This document shows, one piece after another, positions 35,808-57,154 of a stretch of 64,000 bases of DNA (its first letter is position 1; every line of letters begins with the position of its first letter). Location of the stretch: positions 10,360,745 through 10,424,744 of the forward strand of contig OZ020262.1 in NCBI GenBank assembly GCA_963971285.1. The letters are read 5' to 3'. This stretch comes from Astropecten irregularis (lineage: Eukaryota > Echinodermata > Asteroidea > Paxillosida > Astropectinidae). Both the position numbers and the translations under genes were made by a program. Under the pieces are notes generated by a model, which saw only the letters and a list, made by a program, of their open reading frames with translations, was not told the DNA's origin and searched no databases.

Positions 35808-35840
35808 TAGTTCCGCTTCATTTCTTTTCCAGAGTCTGAA

Positions 35841-35908
35841 CATGAGCATGAGCATGAGCATGAGCATGAGCCTAAGCCTAAGCCTAAGCCTGAGCCTGAG
35901 CTGCGTTC
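35841..35908. repeat. GAGCAT/GAGCCT hexanucleotide array
   Basis: About eleven hexamers drift from GAGCAT through CCTAAG to CCTGAG, directly 3' of the Myb/SANT gene's stop codon. They are probably derived from the GGCTCA-type MITE ends seen elsewhere. Confidence 0.75.
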
Positions 35909-35932
35909 GTAAAGGCCTAAAGGGTGTCTCAT

Positions 35933-37920
35933 TTAGCTCTGGCTGCCGTGTCGAGGTAGAGAGTTCATCTTCAGTCTTCGATATCTTCTCTTCTCTTCCA
36001 TCACTTGCATCTCGAGACGGTGCCGTTGTCTCGTCTGTTCTCGCATCTCCCGGGCCAGTTCTCGTTGCTCGTGAGCTGTCTCCATCTGGATCGTCAGCAG
36101 CGCCATCTTGGCCTCGTGTTCGTTGCGCGCGTAATCCATCGCCGTCCAATGGCCGGCGTTGGTGGCGCTAGCACTGCCATCGGCCGCGTTGCTGCTGCCA
36201 GCTTCCGCCAGGCCTGCGACTGTTTCGTGTGTGAAATCCTTGTCGTTCACGCAGCGAAATACATCCCCTGTGACGGATACGGAAATCCAAACATCATGAA
36301 TCAGTCACATCATAATCTCAACCCATTGTTGGACAATATTTTATCAAAGAATATACATGATTATCCATGCCGAATTCCTGGTTCGGCTTACCACATAATC
36401 CGAAGCTTACCATTATGATTATTCCCTAATACATTATTGGTAAGCAGTAAGTTATATGATCCGCTTGCCGCGCTGAGTACGCGAACAAACTGGCTTATAC
36501 AAGGTGCAGGCCAACAATAGTATTTAAGCTGAAGATTCCTTGCTTATCTATGAGAATGACTCCAATAATAAGCCTCGTTAATTGCTTTTAGTTGGAAAGC
36601 TCTGATTCTATAAGCTCAGTACGGTATAAGCTTTACGGTGAGGCCGTTCCTTCTTCCGTGACTTTAGCAAAGCCATAACTACATCATTCATGCCCTTGGG
36701 TATAAGTTCACAAAAGGCCAAGATTGAAATCGTATTAAAGGTAGTATCATACTTTGGTTTTTGTCAAAGAAATACAGATTCCTGGGCAAAAATATCAAGG
36801 AAGATACAGTCACAGTCATCTGTGAAAATGTCACTCCCATATTGTGCCCACTTTTTGAGAAACCGTGAAAAACGGCCACAGTATTTCTTAAGTCTTTTCT
36901 CTTTTATTGTTGATCTTTTAAAAGATCAAAAAGATTTTCGGTCGTTGTTTTACTAATTTCTGGATAAATAAACCATTTCAGGCGGAAAAATGTTAACGGT
37001 ATATGTTTCTACCACCGTGCACCATCTTAAGTTCATACCCTGTAAGTTATACGTAAATCTTCTTTTTGGTTTCTTACCAAAGTATGATACTACCTTTAAC
37101 CAAACATCTTATCAATCGGGTGACGTCACAACAGACGTTACTATGGTGATATTGACAAAAACTCATCTAAATCGTGAATAGCTTTGTGAAATCGAGCACA
37201 GGCTGGCCTGATAAAATAGCTGTCTTGAGATAAAAGCAAGATCGAGGACTCTGGAGTAGTTTCATTGTTGAGCAAATTGTATGCATAATCCAATAATTAT
37301 ACCGTACCCATTTCTTCATCATCCGAGTTGATAAGATCTACTTCATCTTCAAAGTCTCCTCCTCCAGCATCACCGTTACCATGGTACCCCTCTGCCTCAT
37401 CATCAACATCATCATCACCCAACGATGCCTCCAGGAGAACCGGTTGATGGTCCCCGCCCCCAAAATGAAAGGAAGAGGAGGAGGAAGAAGCTGGTTCGTC
37501 CTTGATAAGAGCATCTGGAAGTGGAGGTGGACTATTTGTGGCATCGGGACAACCCTGAGCTGGGTTGACGTCCCTCTGGGGTGACACCGTGCGTGGGGCT
37601 GGGTGATGGGCAGGCCCGGTGAAGCTCCGCGCCCGGGACGCTGCCTGCGGTAGCGTGACCGCTGCGTACCCGGTGTTGCTAGCCGACTTCTTGGCTCGCA
37701 TCTTCAAGTTGTTCCAGTACTTGCGAAGCTGGCGGTGCGTTCGCCTGACCACGAGACGCTCGGCGTTGAACCGGGCCACGATCCTGGCCCAGGCTTTGTC
37801 CTTCTGCCGTACCGTCACGGAGTCGTTCTTCTTGGACTCGACGATCTCAATGTCCTCCTCGATCAGACGGAGGAGAACGTTCCTCTCAATCACGGAGAAA
37901 TTGAGTCTTTTAGTAGACAT
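35933..37920 (-). CDS. Myb/SANT-like DNA-binding protein, MSANTD3-like
   Basis: Two exons, 37308-37920 and 35933-36267, join in phase 1 through a GTACGG donor and a CACAG acceptor; the product is 315 aa. Residues about 6-80 form a Myb/SANT-like domain (Myb_DNA-bind_5 type) with conserved aromatic and basic positions: NFSVIERNVLLRLIEED, KAWARIVARFN, RRTHRQLRKYWNNLK. The middle is low-complexity (Pro/Ser/Gly, then an acidic DDD/DEE tract). The end is a long charged coiled coil (HEAKMALLTIQMETAHEQRE, then REQTRQRHRLEMQV). That order matches the MSANTD3 family: SANT domain, acidic linker, C-terminal coiled coil. A nuclear DNA-binding role is expected from the family. The single intron holds a family A MITE, and the end of exon 1 is duplicated in inverted orientation at 39 kb. 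Confidence 0.8.
36735..37099. mobile_element. TTAAAGG MITE family A, copy in the Myb/SANT intron
   Basis: TTAAAGGTAGTATCATACTT at the left and AAGTATGATACTACCTTTAA at the right. It belongs to the segment that was copied in inverse at 39.0-39.67 kb. Confidence 0.8.
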
Positions 37921-38910
37921 GGTGATGCTCACTCCCCTGACACGGTTGGCCTTAGGTCGTGTTGAATTCTGAGCCCGAGTAGGACGGCCAACTCAATGAG
38001 CAAAATCTCTTTCTACAAATTCACTTTCCTTCCTCCACGCTCAAAATAACGCCAGGCTTTATATTATTGTATCAATACTATTGTATCAATATAAAACATG
38101 ACAGGCCTTCGATGGAAATGCAAATTTTACATTGCTTTTTAATGGCGTACAGTGTAGTGAATTATACCATGGGTTCCTTCCTCCATGATTATACTAGTTA
38201 GACCTTGTGATGTTCAGTTGAGTTCCGTGTGTCTGTAGCTGTACTGCGCGTGATATACACGGCATATGCGGGTAGCGTACGTACAAAAATAATGTACAGT
38301 ATTTTCCATTAGCATTCAGTACATGCCTAACCAAGGTTGACCTTTTGTGAGCTGGCTTTACGCCTCGCTGGTGACCGGCCTCGAGCACAGCTACACACAC
38401 GGGCTGTGCATGCACTGCCATGTGATGTGAGTGTGACAGGGTACCGGCGATGATCAGGCATTATGGCTCATCTCAAGTGGCATTGCATTATAATTTTACG
38501 CACGACTCAAAGTACGTGGCCTACTCAATATTCAACCGCACACAGTAGCTTACCCGAGCGGCAACTCATCATACAGCCATATAGAACAGAGAATTTTGCG
38601 GTGTCGAGTCGACCTTTCAACCAAAGACTGACACTGAAGTAGGCCCCAAACCCCAATAGCCCTACTCAGTCATAATTATGTAAATGTAGTCGACCATTTC
38701 GGTGACTCAGGCTGTTTTCGGTGCCCGTGGCGTGAGACCATGCTCGAATTTAGACGATTGAACAAACTGCCCATCAGGCAGAATAAATAAATGACCTGAA
38801 ATTTATAAAATGCTTAGAAGTTAAGAGGGCCTGACATGCTTCAATCCTAGCAGGATCTTCAAGGCTCAGTAAAATTGCCTTCGATAAGAATCACAGGATC
38901 GAAACCGCGT
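37921..38910. other. Upstream region of the Myb/SANT gene
   Basis: No coding region was recognised. A hammerhead-like or Penelope-type fragment may lie at about 38810-38882 on the minus strand (GAAGATCCTGCTAGGATTGA). The rest is non-repetitive and presumably includes the promoter of the minus-strand gene; no clear TATA box was seen. Confidence 0.4.
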
Positions 38911-38913
38911 CTT

Positions 38914-39034
38914 AAAGGTAGTATCATACTTTGGTAAGAAACCGAAACTGAAATCTTCACAGATTGGCTTTTAAATTACAGGGTATGAAGATGGTGGTGG
39001 TAGAAACATACCGTTCAAAGTTTTCCACCTGAAA
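38914..39034. mobile_element. TTAAAGG MITE family A, 5' fragment
   Basis: Begins AAAGGTAGTATCATACTTTG and stops abruptly after CCACCTGAAATGA. At that point the inverted copy of the Myb/SANT exon begins, so the breakpoint of the duplication lies inside this MITE. Confidence 0.75.
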
Positions 39035-39668
39035 TGATGCTGGAGGAGGAGACTTTGAAGATGAAGTAGATCTTATCAACTCGGATGATGAAGAAATGGG
39101 TACGGTATAATTATTGGATTATGCATACAATTTGCTCAACAATGAAACTACTCCAGAGTCCTCGATCTTGTTTTTATCTCAAGACAGCTATTTTATCAGG
39201 CCAGCCTGTGCTCGATTTCACAAAGCTATTCACGATTTAGATGAGTTGTTGTCAATATCACCATAGTAACGTCTGTTGTGACGTCACCCGATTGATAAGA
39301 TGTTTGTTTAAAGGTAGTATCATACTTTGGTAAGAAACCAAAAAGAAGATTTACGTATAACTTACAGGGTATGCACTTAAGATGGTGCACGGTGGTAGAA
39401 ACATATACCGTTAACATTTTTCCGCCTGAAATGGTGTATTTATCCAGAAATTAGCAAAACAACGGACCGAAAATCTTTTTGATCTTCTAAAAGATCAAAA
39501 ATAAAAGAGAAAAGACTTCGGAAATACTGTGGCCGTTTTTCAATGTTTTCTCAAAAAGTGGGCACCGTATGGGACTGGAATTTTCACAGATGACTGTTAC
39601 TATATCTTCCGTGATATTTTTTTGTCCATGAATCTGTATTTCCTTGACAAAAACCAAAGTAGGCCTAT
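39035..39668 (+). pseudogene. Inverted duplicate of Myb/SANT exon 1 end, intron start and MITE
   Basis: 39035-39668 is the reverse complement of about 36735-37372 with very few differences. It carries the last ~65 coding bases of Myb/SANT exon 1 (the GGAGGAGGAGACTTTGAAG stretch to the splice donor), the start of the intron and a complete family A MITE. It lacks a start codon and the SANT domain, so it is a fragment and not a gene. Confidence 0.85.
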
Positions 39669-39808
39669 TACCATAGCCTCCATCCAATAAAGACCTAATA
39701 TGTACAAGTATTCAATCATCATAACTTAATTCTTGGTGATTCGAGGCCAAGTTGACACGAGATGGTGCACTAAAAGGCGTACGCCTAAACCTATAGCTAG
39801 TTCACTAT

Positions 39809-40376
39809 GGGGCCAATTTCATAGAGCTGCGCGCTTAGCACAACAATAGCTTGCCCAATAAAACAAACCACCATTGGAAATTCCATTTGATATTCTATTT
39901 GTGTACTGGGGTTGCTTGATATGTGCCCCCCCCCCCCTCCAACCCTATCCCTGTAAAATAATAATAAAACAAGGAAGTTCCGGAACCCGGATGCACCCAG
40001 CTTTGTTTGGAGCACATGATGTTTTGATGTGCATAGCAACAGGCGCTGATTGTTGTTTTACAGGGGGAAATATAAGACAATTGGTTCAATGCACTAATTG
40101 AAATGTCTAATTTATTATGTGTATGAGCAGGCGCCAATTTCATAGAGCTGCTTAGCACAAAACTGATTCGCTAAGCATGACAGTTCTGTCTTAACTTAAA
40201 AACAGGATCAACAGCCAAATGTCCATGTGTTGTGTATCACTTGATATTGGTCTTTGGCTGTTGTTCGCTGACCACGAATATTAAATGGAATTTTCAATGG
40301 TGGTTTGTTTTAGTGGGCAAGCTATTTTTGTGCTAAGCATTCTTTGTGTGCTAAGCAGCTCTATGAAATTGGCCCC
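39809..40376. mobile_element. Family C MITEs, one partial and one full copy
   Basis: A partial copy starts GGGGCCAATTTCATAGAGCT at 39809. A full copy spans about 40130-40376, beginning CAATTTCATAGAGCTGCTTA and ending AGCAGCTCTATGAAATTGGC. They lie directly upstream of the amidase gene promoter; the right copy ends ~90 bp before its TATA box. Confidence 0.7.
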
Positions 40377-40465
40377 TGATGTTGTTTTGACGGCTCATCC
40401 ACGCAGTGTGCGTGTGACACCATTGGCACGATTCCACAAGAAATCACGAACATGGTAGGTAGGCC

Positions 40466-40502
40466 TATATAAGTAGGGCCAAAGAGGGCCTATACCTCAG
40501 TC
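40466..40502 (+). promoter_or_regulatory. TATA box and initiator of the amidase gene
   Basis: TATATAAG at 40466-40473 lies 33 bp before the A of a TCAGTC initiator (40497-40502), the usual metazoan core-promoter spacing. Transcription would start near 40499, giving a 5' UTR of ~140 bases before the ATG at 40641. This focused promoter fits an inducible or tissue-specific gene. Confidence 0.65.
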
Positions 40503-40640
40503 TGAGCTGTTTCTGCATGTACGTTGCCTTTCGTTCCTGAGCACTGACACCATCACTCCAGCCCGTATACACTGACGGTTTGAGTTCATCTTAACGCTTC
40601 TTACAAGTTGTCGAGCATCTTCCCACAAGCCTCTTACAGC

Positions 40641-43600
40641 ATGGCCTTCGTGAAGCTGGTACTTTTGCTGCTGGTGGGCTTGGCAAGTGTGAACTGCGTG
40701 AGTAAATATTGTGTATTCATACCTTGAAGAACTTGTAGTAGGCTACCATTGGCTTTTTTGGTACAAAATCTTTCAATTAATTTTCAAACGAAGTATCTCA
40801 CTCGGACCGATCCGACAGCGTGACATAGGCTTACTATATACCATCCGCCATTACTGTGGTGTCCACACCCGCCTTTTGTGTGGCAACAAACGAATTTCCG
40901 CTCCGTCACACTCTATACTGCACGGTGTAAGTCCCCCGATACACCGCAGGGCCAATTACAGTAAATCGCAAGTCGGATTCGTGTATACATAATTAATTTA
41001 CTTTTTACTGTCATTCATCATGTTAATAAAATGGAACCGACATCTCAAAATAAGCAGGATTTTAGTTATAGGCGCTGGAATGTTCGATGATGAAGAATAT
41101 GAAACGAAAATGATAGTTTTGTAAATCTTTTAAATGTGTAATATACATGTACATGTACATGATTGGTAAAGGTCACAGAACATGACTTAATTGTCAGATC
41201 CAGCATGTACATAAAATGATACTAACCTGTGAACATTTGAGCTCAATCGGACATCTGAGTCACAAGAAAACTCGATTATCAATTTTTCTTATAAAACATA
41301 AAGAATGGTTTTCATCTTACCCCGAGATCAAAACTGTTTTCGGATTTTTTTTTTTTTTTTTTTTTACTAATTTCTGGATAAATATACCATTTCAGGCGGA
41401 AATATTTTAACGATCTTCATACCGGGAAAGTTATACATAAATCTGTTAACATTTCTGTTTGGGTATGTTACCAATCCTGTACTGTATACCTTTAAATGTG
41501 AGGTAAACAGAATCTCGTAATGTTTTGTGACCCGAAAGCCTCTCAAAAGACGAATTACACAACGCTCCACAAATATTCCCGCCTTTTATTACACGTTTTT
41601 CAAAGAAACTTTCAGCTCAAGATAATTTCTTTGGTAGGAGTTCAATTCTGAAATATAAATATATGAACGTTTTAAAAGTAACATCATAGCATACCAAAAC
41701 ATATTCTTCACAGATGAACCTATAACGTATACCGTGGGGTATAATGATAGTGATGGTAGAAACATATACCGTTACAATATTTCTGCCTGAAATGCTTTAT
41801 TTATCCAGAAAAGTGTACAATTGGCAAAAATCAAAACAAAATTGCGGCGCCATTTCTGAGTTTGAGCTTTTGGTAAAGTAATCTTTTAAAGGTACAGTAC
41901 AGGATTGGTAACATACCCAAACAGAAATGCCCGCAGATTTACGTATAACTTACAGAATATGAAGATGGTGCTGGTAGAAACATATCGTTAAAATATTTCC
42001 ACCTGAAATGGTGTATTTATCCAGAAATTAGTCAAACAATTGATCTCGGGTAAGATCATTCTTTATGTTTTATAAGAAAAATTGAGTCGGGTTTTCGCTA
42101 TTTTCTCGTGACTCAGATGCGATTGAGCTCAAGTTTCCACAGGTTTATCATTTCATGATCAGACAAACGGTGTGAGTGCTGTTCTGTGACTTTTACCAGT
42201 CATGTATTATACCTTTTGTGAACTTACAGCGTGGCATGATTGAGCAAAGTAGTACGGGTGAGACGATCGCCAGTATCGCAGAGGGATACGAAGGAAGCCG
42301 TATGTGGAGTAACAAAGCCTGGCATCCCCTGACCGGCAGAAACACTAACAAATGCAACATCTTTGTTGCAGATGTGGTGATGGAGACAGGACGCAGAGTT
42401 CCACAACGGTGAGTAGGCTCCATGATATCATGCCTGGGGTCGATTTCACCAAACTCTTCGTAACTTACTATCAATCGTAGGACTATCATTGATGCATTAC
42501 AGCCCCACGTAGGATAGGTCCCCTACGATGGGTTATCCTTCGTAACTCGAGTTACGATCGATGCAGGCTTCGTGAAATCAGCCCCTGGACCCTTTTCCAA
42601 ACCTCGGCTTCGGCTCAGGCTCCGGCTCCATTTTCGTGAATACATTCTAAACTTACAGGTATCAAAATAGAGACTTTTGGCTGCGGTTCGGGAAGTATAG
42701 ATTATCTGGTTTGAAAAAGGAAAACAGAATATACAGCTTCAATGATAATCCACAACCTATATTTACAGCATGACAGAAACGAGGCCAGAGCCAGAGCCTG
42801 AGCCTGAGGCGAGCTTTGAGAAAGGCCCATTGACTATCGGTTCAAGTTCTTCGAATATCTTATGAGTGTTGCAGATCACCCGGTAATTCCCATCATACAA
42901 TATTTAGTGACCTTTCTTTTGCAACGTCACACGCCCGAGTTTTTGCCAACCAAGATGGCGGAAACTATGGCGAGCCACCAAAGCCAATTAGCAAAACCAT
43001 ATCATGTGAACACAATTTGTATACATGTACAGGGGCCAATTTCATGGCGCTGCTAAGCACAAAAATGTCTTGCCCAGTAAAACAAACCACCGTCAAACAT
43101 TTCAATTTAAAATGTTCATGGTCAGTGAACACCAGCCAAAGAACAATCACAAGCGATACATAACACATGGAAATTTGGTCACTAACCCTGTTTTTATTAA
43201 GAAAGAAATGTCATGCTTAGCAAATTGTTGTGCTAAATTGGCCACAGAACGTTTCATAAACATTGAAAGACGGATGAATGTAATGGAAACAACACAAGCA
43301 ATGATGTTATGTATTTTGTACAGCTACGGAAAGTTTGATAATGTTGAATTTGGTCACGCCGTCTTAGTGTCGAAATGACGAAATGATTTGCAACATTTCA
43401 AGTTGGCCGCCCATGCCAACCACGAGCCAATATTTTGTAAATAAAAGAAAGGTCTATATATCTTGCTGCTCTTTCTCTTCACAGGAAGTCACGGTTGATT
43501 CGGAGTCCGATCGGTGCTGCGGAATGGGCAAACCCCAACTCCGAGAAGATCGCAGATGACCCGTGCTGGGAACGGAGTTACTACGCCTGCCGTGGGTGCG

Positions 43601-43743
43601 TGATCGCTGGTCAGGGGCACGTGGGCATAGTGACCGGTCCAAGCCAAACGACAAGCGCTAGCAGTGTAACCCCGCAGCGAGTTGTGACCAACTCCTGGGG
43701 CTTTGAGGGGGAGAGTGTCATTTTCTGGGAATGCGTTTGTTAG
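40641..43743 (+). CDS. Secreted NlpC/P60-like amidase, Dae2/Tae2-like
   Basis: Three exons, 40641-40697, 42230-42408 and 43485-43743, with GTGAGT donors and AG acceptors; the product is 164 aa. Residues 1-19 are a signal peptide (MAFVKLVLLLLVGLASVNC), so the enzyme is exported. The mature part has the layout of compact NlpC/P60-like peptidoglycan amidases: a Trp-rich lead, NTNKCNIFVADV with the likely nucleophile Cys61, a GAAEWANPN segment, then GQGHVGIVTG with the likely catalytic His124, and a last NSWGFEGE strand. This order is that of the type VI secretion effector family Tae2 and its animal Dae2 descendants, which cut bacterial cell walls. Six further cysteines could form disulfides, as expected for a secreted form. 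The first intron holds MITEs and a MITE follows the stop directly. The substrate and family branch are inferred from motifs only. Confidence 0.72.
41212..42150. mobile_element. Inverted pair of a family A variant
   Basis: 41212-41494 and 41895-42150 are inverted relatives of each other. They share CAAACAGAAAT, CCAGAAATTAGT, TTTATGTTTTATAAGAAAAA and the ACCTGTGAAC end. Their internal sequence differs from typical family A elements, so they form a subfamily. A third partial copy is at 41686-41830. All lie in intron 1 of the amidase gene. Confidence 0.6.
42436..42588. mobile_element. Palindromic MITE (CGATTTCACCAAACTC type)
   Basis: GGGTCGATTTCACCAAACTC at the left, with the near-complement GGCTTCGTGAAATCAGCCCC at the right, around internal GTAACTCGAGTTAC and CCTACGATGG blocks. 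A related copy is at 54226-54345 in a GFM1 intron. Confidence 0.65.
42591..42832. mobile_element. GGCTCA-type terminal-repeat MITE, copy 2
   Basis: Starts in CGGCTTCGGCTCAGGCTCC, has the core GACTTTTGGCTGCGGTTCGG, and ends GCCAGAGCCTGAGCCTGAGG followed by AGAAAGGCCC. It lies in intron 2 of the amidase gene. Confidence 0.75.
43033..43260. mobile_element. Family C MITE, copy in amidase intron 2
   Basis: Starts GGGGCCAATTTCATGGCGCT and contains TTAAAATGTTCATGGTCAGTG and CACATGGAAATTTGG. The right end is degraded. Confidence 0.6.
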
Positions 43744-43935
43744 GCCTAAATGTATTACCATACTTTGGTAGCACACCGAAACAAAAATCGCCACAGACAG
43801 ATGTACCTATAACTTACAGGGTATAAAGATGTATGGTAGAAACGGACCGTAACACGTTCCGCATGAAATGCTGTATTTATCCAGAAAAGAGTTTAACCAA
43901 GGACCAAAATTATGTTTGGATCTTTTAAAGAGTCA
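43744..43935. mobile_element. TTAAAGG MITE family A fragment at the amidase stop codon
   Basis: Family A sequence (GTATTACCATACTTTGGTAG...) begins within ten bases of the TAG stop and would form the 3' UTR start of the amidase mRNA. It is truncated at about 43935. Confidence 0.65.
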
Positions 43936-44329
43936 ACTTATCTTGTTATGTCATGTTATGTAATGTAAAGTAACATTATGTTTAAGAAAGTTACCTAACA
44001 TAACATTAATATGTTACGCTATCTTACATTATGTTCCATTCTGTTTTTGTTTTGCCTTTTTTTTCTGACGTAGCAGCAAGGAATATGATATAAGTTTGAA
44101 GTTTGTTCTTCAGTAACGGAATCAAAATTTTATATCATAGCCAAAAGAAAATTCATAAAATTGTTCCTCTTCCCCCGACCACACTTGCCCACCTCTATCC
44201 TTTCTTTGTGGCTTCACAGCCTTATTGCATGCTTTCCCTGTTTCCCTGGTCACTCTGGTTCCCCTACGTTCTGATCCTCTCATCCATTTGTTTGTATCTT
44301 TACCAAGTTGCATGTTCTTGTCATTTAGC

Positions 44330-44368
44330 ATTTGAGAAAGATCCTGCTAGGATCGAAACGTCGAGCTC
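44330..44368 (+). ncRNA. Hammerhead-like motif, copy 1
   Basis: TTGAGAAAGATCCTGCTAGG followed by ATCGAAACGTCGAG. A GATCCT/AGGATC stem is followed by CGAAAC and GTC, as in the 3' half of a hammerhead core, but CTGANGA is degraded to TTGAGAA. Such motifs mark Penelope-like retroelements and related satellites. Activity is unlikely here. Confidence 0.4.
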
Positions 44369-44441
44369 TCCTAACTAAGCAAAATAAACAAAGATAAGCT
44401 GTTTAATGTATCACCATTGTCAAGTTAAGCAAACCATTGTT

Positions 44442-44840
44442 ATTAAGGGAACATATAATATAGGATTTGCAAAGATGTGCGTTTTGGCTCAATTTGGTAC
44501 TCACAGAAGTGAAGGTCATAAACTTCCTTACAGACGTTGTTTCATGTACCTTTTTACACTTTGTTCATCTGGATAGCAGAAATACGGCCGAAATAATCTT
44601 GCCACCTCCGAATCCTTCACGGTTACACCACGCTTTCGAAATGCTACTATAAAATCGTTCGGACGAACGATCTTTTTAAAAGACACTAAATCTTGATTTT
44701 CTTGAAAACCCCCAGCATCTGATGAACCAAGATTTCCCATGGTGACTGTTTGCAATGTTTACGAACTGTTAAGTCCATTTTCTGTCTCAAACTCAATATT
44801 TGTTTTTGGAGGCCTTGCAAATCCTGTACGCTGTCTTTAA
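44442..44840 (-). mobile_element. TTAAAGG element family F, copy 2 (inverted)
   Basis: Reverse-complement relative of 35443-35807, with a short extra segment near its right end (TCTCAAACTCAATATTTG). The minus strand again carries a small frame that ends YFCYPDEQSVKRYMKQRL. Confidence 0.65.
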
Positions 44841-45363
44841 GGAGATAATGTCTGCTAATGTAGTGAAAACAATATTCAAGGAACTCATTTGGCAAAATAA
44901 TTGTAGACCCAAGTGAGGCACTGTATACTCTCAAAGGTGGACGTATCACACTTACATTAAGTCCATTCAACTTTCAATTGCATGAATTTGTTCGAAACAA
45001 TTTTAGTATTACAGTAATTACACTGATGCCTGATTAAAAGTTTTTCAAAATGACTTCAAAAGTTTCAATCTCTTTCTTTTTATTTCTATTATTTAATATT
45101 TGATATTTTGATACAACATACATTTGAGAACATGGTTAAAAAAATTTGCCGTCAGAATTTTTTTTACACAAAAAATCGTTTCCCTTTCGTCACAGAGGAG
45201 CGCATAATTCATCATATCTTGTTTTGATAGACAACCATCCAGTTCTTCAAATCTAGTTTGGAATATTAATGCTAAAAAAAAATCCCTTTCAAGTCTATTT
45301 CAATTCTGCGCAGATAGTTCCTGCAAAACAAGAAAAAACCTGTCAACATGATTTAAAGTCTAC

Positions 45364-45727
45364 TTAAAGGTAGTATCATACTTTGATAGGAAACCAGAAC
45401 AGAAATCTTCACAGATTTACCTATTTCTTGCAAGGTAAAAAGATGGTGATGGTAGAAACATACCGTTACAACTTTTCTACCTGAAATGCTGTATTTATCC
45501 GGAAAAAGAGTCAAACCAATGACTAAAACCAATTTTGATCGCAGGAAGATCAAAATTCCCGTGAAAGGAGTTTTAAATACCGTGAGCGTTTTTCACTGTT
45601 TTCTTAAAAAGTGGGCACCGTATGGGGCTGAAAGATTAAAAAAAAAATGTTACTGTATCTGTCTTGATATTTTTGCCATGAAATTGCATTTCTTTGACAA
45701 AAAACAAAGTATGATATTACCTTTCAA
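45364..45727. mobile_element. TTAAAGG MITE family A, copy 3' of GFM1
   Basis: AAAGGTAGTATCATACTTTG at the left and CAAAGTATGATATTACCTTT at the right, with the family's GAAATGCTGTATTTATCC core. It lies downstream of the GFM1 stop (minus strand). Confidence 0.75.
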
Positions 45728-46393
45728 TTACAAAAGGTACAACAAAGACTTTTATTCTGTTTCTTTTCGAGTGCCAGCACATAGTTTAGTGAGTGGCAAC
45801 TGCAATAAAAATGAAACAGACAAACAGGTGACTGGAAGCAAATCTTCAGGGAAGTTCAGGCGATGGTTTCCTAAATGAACTCTCACTTTTTAGCTGTGAA
45901 AATAACAGCTCGTGCGAGCATACTCTTAGAGTCATATGAACAAGACGGTGTACAACCTCACCCAAGGTGAACTATCTGGAACCAACCTAGAGGGCGTGGT
46001 TGTACTGGTTATGGTTCTAAACAAGGAAGGTTTGCAGTGACACCGCGTAATCTCTTCTGTAAGTGTTGATGAAACAAATTGATGGTTTAAACACTCCACG
46101 TTCCGAACAGTGTGCTTTTTTCGTCTTCAGGGGGGGGACTTAGATTCTATCGTAAACTACGACACCTGTATCTAGCAAGTAGAGACATGTGAAGGTGTTT
46201 AATCAGATGATAAGGTCTGGTAGACCACCTCCAACCAACCTCCAGGGTAGGACTCCAACATTCAACCAGTAGCTACCTATTCAGGATAAACTACAGCACT
46301 AGGCACCAGAAGACACCAGTACCAGTACCCTCAATAAATTAAAAACAGAACATCTCGGTGAAAATTTCACCAGGTCAGGTGACGTTGGCTTCA

Positions 46394-57154
<10,761 letters not shown>

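Noticed and set aside
35860-35905. Telomere-like CCTAAG repeats
   Set aside because: Only a few units that grade into GAGCAT and GAGCCT; they belong to the hexamer family and not to a telomere.
35842-36418. Plus-strand frames over the Myb/SANT exon 2
   Set aside because: Antisense shadows of the minus-strand coiled-coil exon and of the hexamer array.
18538-39940. Poly-G and poly-C runs at about 18540, 18695, 23532, 29785 and 39929
   Set aside because: Homopolymer tracts of this kind are common at MITE edges and prone to sequencing error; no function can be argued.
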